Source: Luteolibacter sp. LG18
Lineage (GTDB): Bacteria > Verrucomicrobiota > Verrucomicrobiia > Verrucomicrobiales > Akkermansiaceae
DNA length: 64,000 bases
Reading direction: 5' to 3'
Assembly (NCBI RefSeq): GCF_036322585.1
Contig: NZ_AP024600.1
Location: forward strand, 1,922,001-1,986,000
The notes under the pieces are model-generated. The model saw nothing but the letters and a program-made list of their open reading frames with translations, had not been told where the DNA came from and made no database searches. Positions 29,302 through 37,719 of this stretch are shown here, one piece after another (positions within the stretch are counted from its first letter, which is position 1; each line of letters begins with the position of its first letter). Both the position numbers and the translations under genes were made by a program.

Positions 29302-31404
29302 GTGCGCGGAAGCAAAATCCTTTCAAAGGTAGTGGCTTTAGCGGTCGGACTTTCGCTTCCGATGGCTTACAGTCAGGTTCTGACGACCTACGTCGATTTC
29401 GGAGCCGCTGATCTCCCGACGTCCGGGCCTGACGCCAATGGCAACCTTTGGAACAACGTCACAGAAAGCATTTCAAATTTGGCTAATTTAATTTCAAGTG
29501 ATGGAAAATATACGGGTGTCGCCCTTTCCATCACTGGCTTCGGAGCCTCACAGGGTGCCAATAAGAATGGAACGAGAGTTCCGGACGTCACCGCCCTCGG
29601 AAATCTCGGCATTGTCTCGGCGACGTCCGACAGCTTGTATGTTTCGGGTTCCGACGTGATCACCGTGAAGCTTTCCAATCTGGCCCCCGATGGGATTTAC
29701 CGCCTGTCCTTGTTCGCTTCACGGGAAATCGATCAGAGACGGGTAACCCGGTACGATGTGAACGGCTGCGGAGCCCCCCTGAGTCAGACACTTCAGACGA
29801 GTGGCACCGGGTTGAACTCATCCACTCAGCCGACCGCGAACCGCTCTGGGCTGGCGGTTTTTGAGAACCTGAACTCCGTGGGCGGAATAATCACCATTTC
29901 CGTATCGAGGGACGTCGGTGATTACGCTTACCTAGGAGCCCTGCGTTTGGAATTAATGAACCAGCCAAACAGTCCGCCCTCCGCCGGATTGGTTATATCG
30001 AGTGGATCTCCGCGTGTAGGATCCCGGCTGGTCGGCAGCTACGTATACAGTGATCCGGAAGAGGATGCGGAAGCGACTCCGGGATTCGTTTGGGAAAGGG
30101 CATCCTCTCCGGGCAGCGAGGCGGTCCGCGTTTCCGGGGAGTTGCCAGGCACGACTACCTATGACGTCCAGACAGCCGATCAAGGTTGCTACTTGCGGTT
30201 CGGGGTCATTCCATCGGCCTCCACGGGGCGGCAGCAGGGAGGCGTCTCCTATTCGGGGTGGTATGGTCCAGTGCATGCGTCGGGCACTTTAGCCACCTTT
30301 CATATTGGCAACAGTTTTACGCGGTGGAGCAATATTCCGCTCCAACTGGGAGTGCTTACGAAATCCGCGAGTTCAGATATCGCGACAGGATTTCAACTCC
30401 ATGACGGACAGGCTCTGCGTTTTGACTGGGATCATGGAGTGCCGGGCGCGGCATTGATGTCCGGCACGCCTTCCCGAGTGGAGCTGGCCACCGGCACATG
30501 GGACGCCGTGGTTCTCCAACCCATGAGCCGTGAATGGCTGGCCATGGATGATTTCAAAAACTACGCCAAACTATTTTACGACCTGGCCGACGCCAATGGA
30601 ACGCAGGTTTACCTGTTCGATTACTGGCCGTATGTCGGCGAAGCCGTGGAGACGCAGACGTCGATCAACTCAGCCTTCGAGCAGGTCAGGGCCTCCATCA
30701 GTGTGGGAGGGCGGAAGCCTGCGCTGGTTATTCCGGTTGGGGAGGTCTTCAGGGCGGTTGCAGCCGCCTCTGGATCGGGGGGGCTAGCGGGTATCGATCG
30801 TTCCGCCCTTTATCTGGATGATCGCCATCCCAGCAATCTCGGGGGCTACATTTCGGCGCTTACCCATTACGCCACGATATTCAAACGGAGTCCGGTGGGG
30901 CTGACTAATGTGACGGTCAACGCGGGCTACGAGAATGACATGCCCATGTCTATTTCACCGGACGTTTGCCTGCGTCTACAACAGATTGTCTGGAGTGTGG
31001 TGTCGTCCTATCCCAATTCCGGGGTTTCGGCGTTTTCAGGTTCCGTTTTGCCACCAATTACGCCGGTGTATGTGCATCATGACCCCGCGACATTCGATCC
31101 CTCACTGCTGGTCTATGCATTTGGTCCGGCAGGCGCCGACGGCAAGGTTCCGGCGGAAAATTTGCCCCGCAGTCGGCCGGACGGAGCCGGTGGAGAACTT
31201 TTCGAATACCGCTTGAATACAGAGGCGGAGCAATCCGGGGTCACCTATTCGTTGGAATGGTCCAGCGATCTTGTGAATTGGTCGAACGTGCCGCCGTCGG
31301 GGAGCGCTGTGGTTAGGGTTGGCGCACAGGTGAAGGTCACCATGACCGGTTCGGCGGCAGGCCAGAGAAGGTTCATGCGGGTCTTTGTGCGGGCACCCAA
31401 TTGA
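29302..31404 (+). CDS. Secreted SGNH-hydrolase-like protein with C-terminal beta domain
   Basis: A 700-residue exported protein from GTG 29302. The signal peptide is KILSKVVALAVGLSLPMAYSQ. Residues roughly 25-220 form a beta-rich region (VDFGAADLP, SITGFGASQG). The catalytic part starts with FHIGNSFTRW, the nucleophile block of SGNH esterases, and ends with DDRHPSNLGGYI, the Asp-x-x-His block. The C-terminus, YSLEWSSDLVNWSNVP ending in RRFMRVFVRAPN, matches a domain type frequent at the ends of exported Verrucomicrobia proteins. Possible role: deacetylation of the polymer. The open frame further upstream overlaps the acyltransferase and is not used. Confidence 0.72.
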   Translation: MRGSKILSKVVALAVGLSLPMAYSQVLTTYVDFGAADLPTSGPDANGNLWNNVTESISNLANLISSDGKYTGVALSITGFGASQGANKNGTRVPDVTALGNLGIVSATSDSLYVSGSDVITVKLSNLAPDGIYRLSLFASREIDQRRVTRYDVNGCGAPLSQTLQTSGTGLNSSTQPTANRSGLAVFENLNSVGGIITISVSRDVGDYAYLGALRLELMNQPNSPPSAGLVISSGSPRVGSRLVGSYVYSDPEEDAEATPGFVWERASSPGSEAVRVSGELPGTTTYDVQTADQGCYLRFGVIPSASTGRQQGGVSYSGWYGPVHASGTLATFHIGNSFTRWSNIPLQLGVLTKSASSDIATGFQLHDGQALRFDWDHGVPGAALMSGTPSRVELATGTWDAVVLQPMSREWLAMDDFKNYAKLFYDLADANGTQVYLFDYWPYVGEAVETQTSINSAFEQVRASISVGGRKPALVIPVGEVFRAVAAASGSGGLAGIDRSALYLDDRHPSNLGGYISALTHYATIFKRSPVGLTNVTVNAGYENDMPMSISPDVCLRLQQIVWSVVSSYPNSGVSAFSGSVLPPITPVYVHHDPATFDPSLLVYAFGPAGADGKVPAENLPRSRPDGAGGELFEYRLNTEAEQSGVTYSLEWSSDLVNWSNVPPSGSAVVRVGAQVKVTMTGSAAGQRRFMRVFVRAPN

Positions 31405-31453
31405 GGGGGGCTTCTGACAGGGCGGTCCCAGGGCGCGATCTTATTTTTATTCG

Positions 31454-32995
31454 ATGTTGTTCAATTCTTGGGAGTTTCTTGTCCTGCTTTTGGTCACGTT
31501 CGTGGTGTATTACGTTCCGTGGTTGCGTGGGCGTCATGGTAAGGCGTGGCAGGTGACCGTGGCGCTGGTGGCCAGCGTGGTGTTCTACGGCTGGGAGGAT
31601 CCGCGGCTGTTGCTGCTGCTGGCGGTTTCCTGCGTGGGAAACAGCGTCGCGACCGGCAGGATCATCCAGCACAAGCTGGCCGGGGACGAGGGCCGGGTGA
31701 AACGCTGGGTACGGATGGCGGTGGCGTTGAACCTCGGGTTGCTCGGGGTTTTCAAGTATGCCCCGTTCATCGCGGGGATGCTGCCGTTCCTACCGGTGCA
31801 GTGGGTGCAGGCGTTGCGGAGCATTCCGCTGCCGATCGGCATTTCCTTCTACACATTCCATGGCATCAGCATGATCGTTGATGTTGCCCGCGGCGAGGTG
31901 ACCCGGGAGAGCGATGTGCTCATGTCCGGTGAATCGGGTGCGGTGGAAGCAGCGGTGGAGGAGACGCGAGGGGATGGCGCGGCGGCGCATGGCGGGCTCC
32001 GTGCCTTTTTGTCCCATGGACAGCGGTTTGCGAAGGGAGTGCGGGACATCGGATTTTACCTGTTGTTCTTCCCGCAGTTGGTCGCGGGGCCGATCGTCAA
32101 GGCGAAGCAGTTCTGGCCGCAGATCGCGGCGAAGCGATTCGGAGACATCGCCTGGGGAACGGTGTGGCGGTCGTTGATCGCCGGCTACTTCCTGAAGATG
32201 GTGGTGGCGGACAATCTCTCCGAGCAGACCGTGACCCTTACCAAGCCGTGGATGGCCCAGCTGAGTCCTCCGGATTTGATGGCGCTGCTGTATGGATACA
32301 GCCTGCAGATTTTCGCGGACTTCGCCGGGTATTCGCTGATCGCCATCGGACTGGCGGCCATGTTCGGCTACCGGTTCCCGATGAACTTCAATTTCCCCTA
32401 CCTCTCGACGAGCGTGACGGAGTTCTGGCGGCGCTGGCACATGTCGCTCTCCGGTTGGCTGAGGGACTATCTGTACATTCCGTTGGGCGGGAACCGGAAG
32501 GGGGAGCGACGGACTTACCTCAATCTTTTCATGGTCATGTTCCTCGGGGGATTGTGGCATGGCGCGGAGTGGAAGTTCGCGCTCTGGGGCAGCCTCCACG
32601 GCCTGCTGCTCGCGGTGGAGCGGCTGGTCTGGCGCAGGCGCGACCGGCAGGGGCCGCGGCCCGGGTGGCTGGCCTGCGCCGGGTGGTGTTACGCGTTTCA
32701 CGCGGTGACCTTCCTGTGGCTGACGTTCCTGATGCCGGACATGAGGCAGATCGGCTTGTTTTTCCACCAGCTCGCCATTCCCGGGAAAGCGCACGGGCCT
32801 GCGGTGTTCGTGCCCGCGGTGTTCGGGACGGCGGTGGTGATCTACCATGCCGCGGGCTGGGTCCGCGAGCACGCCCCGCCTTGGGCCACGCGGTTCCGCG
32901 GATCGCTGGCGGAGGGCCTGGTCTATGGGGGCATGTTGTTCCTGCTCCTGACGAACGCCGGGTCCCCGCAGGGTTTCATTTACTTCCAATTCTGA
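31454..32995 (+). CDS. MBOAT family O-acyltransferase (AlgI-like)
   Basis: A 513-residue inner-membrane protein that moves acetyl groups for polysaccharide O-acetylation. Family hallmarks are FWRRWHMSLSGWLRDYLYIP with His329, LGGLWHGAEWKFALWG with the conserved His369, and LHGL with His382. The usual FFPQLVAGPIV motif is at 205-215. Unusual: a polar insertion of about 45 residues (150-198, rich in Glu, Ala and Gly) splits the normally continuous segment between the DVARGE and FFPQLVAGPIV motifs. The next gene, 6 bases on, encodes an SGNH-like partner. Confidence 0.93.
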   Translation: MLFNSWEFLVLLLVTFVVYYVPWLRGRHGKAWQVTVALVASVVFYGWEDPRLLLLLAVSCVGNSVATGRIIQHKLAGDEGRVKRWVRMAVALNLGLLGVFKYAPFIAGMLPFLPVQWVQALRSIPLPIGISFYTFHGISMIVDVARGEVTRESDVLMSGESGAVEAAVEETRGDGAAAHGGLRAFLSHGQRFAKGVRDIGFYLLFFPQLVAGPIVKAKQFWPQIAAKRFGDIAWGTVWRSLIAGYFLKMVVADNLSEQTVTLTKPWMAQLSPPDLMALLYGYSLQIFADFAGYSLIAIGLAAMFGYRFPMNFNFPYLSTSVTEFWRRWHMSLSGWLRDYLYIPLGGNRKGERRTYLNLFMVMFLGGLWHGAEWKFALWGSLHGLLLAVERLVWRRRDRQGPRPGWLACAGWCYAFHAVTFLWLTFLMPDMRQIGLFFHQLAIPGKAHGPAVFVPAVFGTAVVIYHAAGWVREHAPPWATRFRGSLAEGLVYGGMLFLLLTNAGSPQGFIYFQF

Positions 32996-33001
32996 CCGCC
33001 G

Positions 33002-33859
33002 GTGACCTCCACGCCACCCAACCGCCCTTTGTCGTTCACCGGTGTTGTCGCCGGGCTGGTGCTCTGTTTCGCGCTGCAGGGGTTGGTGGCGTTCGGGCTG
33101 GGGTGGAAAGCGACCAAGACGGAATCGAACTACTTTTCCTCGCTGATTCGCTTCCAGGCGGCGGCTTCTGGGCCGGCGGAGTTGACGGTGGTGGGCTCCT
33201 CGATCACCGGACGCCTGCCCGGTCGGGAGATGGGGAACCCGGATGTCGCCAATTTGGGGACGGATGGCGGATCGTCCGCCGACGGGCTCAGATTGTTATG
33301 TGACGGTCGCATGCGGACGGGCAAATGGGTGATCCTTGAGACGAACACGTTCCTGCGGGTGGTGCTGGACCCGCCTTCCACGATGTTGGATTCGGTGGGT
33401 GGCGCGGCGTTCCGGGCGGGCGCGGGAGTTCCCGCGCTGGGCTATTCCGCCCGCCCGACCGGGATGTTGTATGGGAAGCTGCTCAACCGAAAAGCCGGGG
33501 GGGGGGAGGTCCAGGTTTTTCCCCTGGCGGCGGACGCGGCTCCCGTGGCGGAGGCTCCCGTGGCCGGCCAGGAGGCGACCCGTTACGCCGGGCTGGTGGA
33601 TATGATCGGCCAGCTCCAGGCGAAGGGGTGCCGCGTGCTGCTGGTCGAGTATCCGTCCGAACCGATGGCACCCGAGGTGCGGGCGATGACGGACCGCGGC
33701 GTGGCCTATGTGACGGCCCGGACCCGCGTTCCCTTCCTCGACCTGGCCAGGCAGATTCCGCGCGACCGCCTGACCTTCACGGACACGGTCCATCTCTCGC
33801 CCGGCTCCGCCCGCGATGTGCTGGAGAGCCTTAGAAACTTCCTCGTCACCCAACCATGA
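33002..33859 (+). CDS. Membrane-anchored SGNH-like partner of the MBOAT protein, with 10-G tract
   Basis: A 285-residue protein with one N-terminal membrane helix (residues 12-34) and a periplasmic domain. TVVGSSITG (63-70) is a block-I SGNH signature with Ser nucleophile candidates, and DTVHL (261-265) gives the Asp-x-x-His block. In AlgI/AlgX- or DltB/DltD-like systems such partners carry acetyl groups to the polymer. GTG start, 6 bases after the MBOAT gene; the stop overlaps the next start by 4 bases. A run of ten G (33497-33506) encodes three glycines and could cause phase-variable truncation. Confidence 0.75.
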   Translation: MTSTPPNRPLSFTGVVAGLVLCFALQGLVAFGLGWKATKTESNYFSSLIRFQAAASGPAELTVVGSSITGRLPGREMGNPDVANLGTDGGSSADGLRLLCDGRMRTGKWVILETNTFLRVVLDPPSTMLDSVGGAAFRAGAGVPALGYSARPTGMLYGKLLNRKAGGGEVQVFPLAADAAPVAEAPVAGQEATRYAGLVDMIGQLQAKGCRVLLVEYPSEPMAPEVRAMTDRGVAYVTARTRVPFLDLARQIPRDRLTFTDTVHLSPGSARDVLESLRNFLVTQP

Positions 33860-34620
33860 CCACAGCCCTCATCGGATACAGCGGCTTTGTCGGCGCCACC
33901 CTGGACGCCGCCCTGTCGCCCACCCACCGCTATCGCTCCACCGACATCGATGAAATCCGCGGGAAGTCCTTCGATCACGTGATCTGTGCGGGAGTGCAGG
34001 CGAAGAAGTGGTGGGCGAACCTGCATCCCGAGGAGGATCTCGCGGGCATCCTCCGGCTGCTCGGAGCCCTGGCGGAGGTGGAGGCCGGGCGCTTCACGCT
34101 GGTTTCCACGATCGATGTTTATCCCGCGCCGCGGGGTGTGGACGAGGACTCTTCGATTTCCAAGGACGGGCACCATGCCTACGGGCTCAACCGGCTGCTC
34201 GTGGAGGAACGGGTGGCGGCGGCCTTTCCCCGGGTGGCGATCCTGCGCTTGCCGGGGTTGTTCGGACCGGGTCTGAAGAAGAACCTGATTTACGACATGA
34301 TCCACGGCAATGAGATGCAGAAGGTGCATCCCGGCGGTGTGTTTCAATACTATGATACCCGTAGGTTGGCGGCGGATATCAACCGTACCTGGGCCGCAGG
34401 CATTCCGCTGTTGAATGTTTCGTCCGAACCGCTAGCCACTTCGGAGATTCGCGACCGCTTTTTCCCAGGAGCGGTCCTAGGGGAGGAGGGTGAGACCCCA
34501 GTGGGTTATGACATGCGTTCGAAACATGCCGCGAAGTGGAACGGGAGCGATGGCTACCTATATTCGAAAGCGCGGGTGCTGGAGGATCTCGGGAGCTGGC
34601 TAATGGACAGTGAGCCGTGA
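33856..34620 (+). CDS. NAD(P)-dependent epimerase/reductase-like protein
   Basis: A 254-residue SDR-type protein. ALIGYSGFVGATL at the N-terminus is the nucleotide motif, LVSTIDVYPAP near residues 82-92 corresponds to the Ser/Thr site, and HAYGLNRLLVEE carries YGLNR, in which Lys of YxxxK is replaced by Arg. FGPGLKKNLIYDMI follows. The altered catalytic Lys and short length suggest either an unusual reductase or a non-catalytic member. It starts in a cassette with a TIM-barrel protein and a flavin enzyme. Confidence 0.75.
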   Translation: MTTALIGYSGFVGATLDAALSPTHRYRSTDIDEIRGKSFDHVICAGVQAKKWWANLHPEEDLAGILRLLGALAEVEAGRFTLVSTIDVYPAPRGVDEDSSISKDGHHAYGLNRLLVEERVAAAFPRVAILRLPGLFGPGLKKNLIYDMIHGNEMQKVHPGGVFQYYDTRRLAADINRTWAAGIPLLNVSSEPLATSEIRDRFFPGAVLGEEGETPVGYDMRSKHAAKWNGSDGYLYSKARVLEDLGSWLMDSEP

Positions 34621-34750
34621 TCGGCTCGAATGGGATCGTTAGGCTCGGTAAACGTGAACACAACCGTCGGCTCCTAACACAAACGGAAAGCGGTGCTGGG
34701 CAGTTTCGCTCTGCCGCACTACGAACCGGCAAGTCCGATCCCCGACTCCG
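34621..34750. other. Structured 130-base intergenic region
   Basis: No gene is visible. GTGC and GGCAG (around 34692-34702) can pair with CTGCC and GCAC (about 34712-34720) with a two-base bulge, making a strong hairpin, and two further short inverted segments lie upstream. It separates two sub-operons of the locus and may carry a promoter or RNA element for the sugar isomerase gene. No known RNA family was recognised. Confidence 0.3.
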
Positions 34751-35578
34751 ATGACCGCCTTTTCACCCCTTTCGATCTCCCACATCGCTTGGTCTCCCGA
34801 ACGGGAGGGTGCCCTATTGGACAAGGTTCTGGAGCTGGGTGTGGGGACGGTTGAGCTGGCGCCGCTGCGGGCGTTCGGGGATCCGTTGCGGGCGGACGAG
34901 AGGGCGGTGCGCGCCAAGGCTGGATGGTATGTGGAGCGCGGTTTCCGGATCGGGTCTTTCCAGGCGCTGTTGTTCGGGGCGGAGGGGGTGTTTCTTTTCG
35001 AGGACCAGGCGGCCCGGCAGCGGATGAAGGAATGGCTCATCGCGGTCGGGCAGGTGGCCGGATGGTGCGGCGCGGGGCCGATGGTGTTTGGGTCGCCGAA
35101 GAACCGTCTCAAGGGTTCGCGCTCGCACGCGGAAGCGATGAGGATCGCGACGGAGTTTTTCAGGGAGGTGGGGGATGCTTGCCATCGGAGCGGTTCGTGC
35201 CTGGTGATGGAGGCGAATCCGGAGGCGTATGGGGCGGATTTTTGCACCCGCCTGGAGCAGGCGGCGGAGCTGGTGGAAGCGGTGGATTCTCCAGGGTTCA
35301 GGTTGCATGTGGATGCCGGGGGGCTGGCGCTGAGCGGCGAGCATTTCGAGCCGGTGGTGGCGCAGGCGGCCGGGCTCATCGCGCACGTTCATGCGAGCCA
35401 GCCGAACCTCGGTGCATGGGATGTCCCGGACCCGGTCCATGTCCGGCTTGCGGGGGCCTTGGCGACGGCGGGTTACCGTGGGCAGGTGGCCATTGAGATG
35501 AAGGCCCAAGAGGAGGAGGTGCCCGCGGTGGAGACAGCCATCCGCAGGGTGAGGGATTGTTACGGTATCCGGAAATGA
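34751..35578 (+). CDS. Sugar phosphate isomerase/epimerase-like TIM-barrel protein
   Basis: A 275-residue protein of the xylose-isomerase-like TIM-barrel superfamily (AP_endonuc_2 type). Metal-site residues fit CLVMEANPEAYG (Glu), FRLHVDAGGLAL (His, Asp), IAHVHASQPN (His) and VAIEMKAQEEE (Glu), the usual Glu-Asp-His-Glu order. It isomerises or epimerises a sugar or related compound in the cytoplasm. Its end overlaps the start of the FAD oxidoreductase by 4 bases, so the two probably act in one pathway. Substrate unknown. Confidence 0.8.
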   Translation: MTAFSPLSISHIAWSPEREGALLDKVLELGVGTVELAPLRAFGDPLRADERAVRAKAGWYVERGFRIGSFQALLFGAEGVFLFEDQAARQRMKEWLIAVGQVAGWCGAGPMVFGSPKNRLKGSRSHAEAMRIATEFFREVGDACHRSGSCLVMEANPEAYGADFCTRLEQAAELVEAVDSPGFRLHVDAGGLALSGEHFEPVVAQAAGLIAHVHASQPNLGAWDVPDPVHVRLAGALATAGYRGQVAIEMKAQEEEVPAVETAIRRVRDCYGIRK

Positions 35579-36693
35579 ACGGCAGGGAACCCGATGTGGT
35601 GATCGCGGGCGGAGGTTTTTTCGGCTGCTCGATCGCGCAGATGCTGTGCCGCCGCGGATTGACGCCGCTGGTGGTGGAGGCTGGCCCGGAGCTATTGGGC
35701 CGGGCTTCCCGTGTGAACCAGGCGCGGGTGCATGGCGGTTACCATTATCCCCGCAGCCTGATGACGGCCTACCGGTCCAGGCACAATTACGAGCGGTTCC
35801 GTGAGACCTACCGGGAGGCGATCGTGGACACGTTCACGAAGGTCTACGCGGTGGGCCGGCTTTTTTCGAAGGTATCGGCGGGGCAGTTCGAGCTGTTCAT
35901 GAAACGGATCGGTGCGCCGTTGAAGCCCGCTCCGGACAAGATCAGCCGGTTGTTCAATCCCGTTCTGACCGAGGCGTCGTGGATCGCGGAGGAGTGCGCG
36001 TTCGATTGCTCCATCCTGCGCCAGCGTTGCCAGCGGGACTTGGAGACAGCCGGCGTGCCGGTGAAGCTGGAAACCCGGGTGGTTTCGGCGCGACCGGGGG
36101 CTGACGGCTTGACGGAGGTGTGCCTGGGCGATGGGAGCGAACTCCGGGTGAAGCTGGTGATCAATGCGACCTACAGTGGCTTGAATGTGCTGACGAGCGG
36201 CAGCGGCCTGCCAACGATCCCGCTCAAGCACGAGCTGGCGGAGATGGCGCTGGTGGAGCTGCCGCCCGCGCTGGACGGGCTGTCGGTGACAATGATGTGC
36301 GGCCCGTTCTTCTCGTTCATGCCGTATCCCTCGCGGGGACTCACAACCCTGAGCCACGTGCGCTACACGCCGCACCTCCAGTGGTTCGAGAAACCCGGTG
36401 AGGCGGCGACGGATCCTTACCGGCGCTTTGAACAACTTTCCAAACACAGCCATTTCGAATACATGGTCGGGGATGCTTCCCGATACCTTCCGGCGCTGCG
36501 CGACGCGGTGCACCGGGATTCGCTGTGGGAGGTGAAAACCCTGTTGCCCCAGACCGAGGTGGATGACGGCCGGCCGATCCTGTTTCGCCGGGATCCGGAG
36601 CTGCCGGCGGTGATCCATGTGATGGGTGGCAAAATCGACAATATTTTCGACGTCGAGGACGAGCTGGACTCTGTATTGTCCCGCGCGCCCTGA
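35575..36693 (+). CDS. FAD-dependent oxidoreductase (DAO family)
   Basis: A 372-residue flavoprotein. VVIAGGGFFGCSIAQML at the N-terminus is the ADP-binding fold, followed by VVEAGPELLGRASRVNQARVHGG, as in D-amino-acid-oxidase/glycine-oxidase-type enzymes. The C-terminal HVMGGKIDNIFD fits the second FAD contact. It is translationally coupled to the TIM-barrel gene (ATGA). It may oxidise a sugar amine or alcohol before transfer by the following GT2 enzymes; substrate unknown. Confidence 0.82.
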   Translation: MNGREPDVVIAGGGFFGCSIAQMLCRRGLTPLVVEAGPELLGRASRVNQARVHGGYHYPRSLMTAYRSRHNYERFRETYREAIVDTFTKVYAVGRLFSKVSAGQFELFMKRIGAPLKPAPDKISRLFNPVLTEASWIAEECAFDCSILRQRCQRDLETAGVPVKLETRVVSARPGADGLTEVCLGDGSELRVKLVINATYSGLNVLTSGSGLPTIPLKHELAEMALVELPPALDGLSVTMMCGPFFSFMPYPSRGLTTLSHVRYTPHLQWFEKPGEAATDPYRRFEQLSKHSHFEYMVGDASRYLPALRDAVHRDSLWEVKTLLPQTEVDDGRPILFRRDPELPAVIHVMGGKIDNIFDVEDELDSVLSRAP

Positions 36694-36720
36694 GGCGCGG
36701 CTGCTTTTTCCCATTTCATC

Positions 36721-37719
36721 ATGGATCCTCATACCGTCATCAGCGTGGTGGTGCCGCTTGAAAACGACAGCGACATCCTTGACGCGTTTCTGGCCGATCT
36801 TTCCCGGACGATGAGCGGAGGTTTCCGCTTTTACGAAATCATTCTGGTGGACGATGGTTCCACGGATGCCACCCGGCAGACGGTGGACCGTCTGCTGAAG
36901 GATGTCTCGCGGGTGCGTTACTTGCGGCTGTCCCGTTCCTTTGGTCGTGAGGTGGCTCTTTCGGCAGGCATTGAGTCCGCCATCGGCGACTACGTGGTCA
37001 CGCTTGACCCCACGGGGGATCCGGTGGCCGCGATCCCGGAGTTGATCGCGGTGTGCCGGACGAACGGCGGGATCGTGCACGGGGTGGCGTTGAACCCGCG
37101 GCTGCGCTCTGGGGTGCGTGAGTTCCTCGGGAATTTGTTCCGCCGCTATTGCAACCGCCGCCTCGGGGTCGAGCTGAAGCGCGGAGCGGAGGATTTCCGG
37201 GCGATGAGCCGCCAGGCGGTGAACGCGTTGCTCCAGGTGCGGGTGCAGAGCCGCTATCTGCGGGTGTTGACGCTCACGCTGGGGTACCACCACGAGTTTT
37301 TCCCTTACCGCCGGGAGGAGCGTTTGGAGCGGCCGAAGCGCAGTTCTTTCACCTCGGAAGCGGCTACGGCGATCGACCTGCTGGCTGCGAACACGCGGCA
37401 TCCGCTACGGGTGGTGACGCTGGCGGGCCTCACGGGGGCGGTGCTCAATTTGCTCTACGCGTGCTACGTGGTGTGGATCTACCTCGCGAAGCCGAATGTG
37501 GTGGCCGGTTGGACCACCCTGTCGCTCCAGCAGAGCGGGATGTTCTTTTTCATCTGCCTCATTCTTGCGGTGCTCAGCGAGTATGTGGGGACGATCCTCG
37601 GGGAGGTGCGCAGCCGTCCGCTGTATTTCATCGGCCATGAGGCGAACAGCTCGGTGCTGCTGGAGGACACCGTGCACAGCAGCATCGTGAAGGAATCCAC
37701 CGAGGAGGTCGCATCGTGA
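36721..37719 (+). CDS. Glycosyltransferase family 2, polyprenyl-phosphate type (GtrB-like)
   Basis: A 332-residue GT2 enzyme with two C-terminal membrane helices (about residues 235-255 and 270-292), the layout of bactoprenol/dolichol-phosphate sugar transferases. ISVVVPLENDSDILDAFL begins the domain, EIILVDDGSTDATRQT has the DDGSTD motif and VTLDPTGDP stands in for the usual DAD/DLQ-type site. With the GtrA protein two genes downstream it would load and flip a single sugar across the membrane. GTGA overlap with the next gene. Confidence 0.85.
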   Translation: MDPHTVISVVVPLENDSDILDAFLADLSRTMSGGFRFYEIILVDDGSTDATRQTVDRLLKDVSRVRYLRLSRSFGREVALSAGIESAIGDYVVTLDPTGDPVAAIPELIAVCRTNGGIVHGVALNPRLRSGVREFLGNLFRRYCNRRLGVELKRGAEDFRAMSRQAVNALLQVRVQSRYLRVLTLTLGYHHEFFPYRREERLERPKRSSFTSEAATAIDLLAANTRHPLRVVTLAGLTGAVLNLLYACYVVWIYLAKPNVVAGWTTLSLQQSGMFFFICLILAVLSEYVGTILGEVRSRPLYFIGHEANSSVLLEDTVHSSIVKESTEEVAS

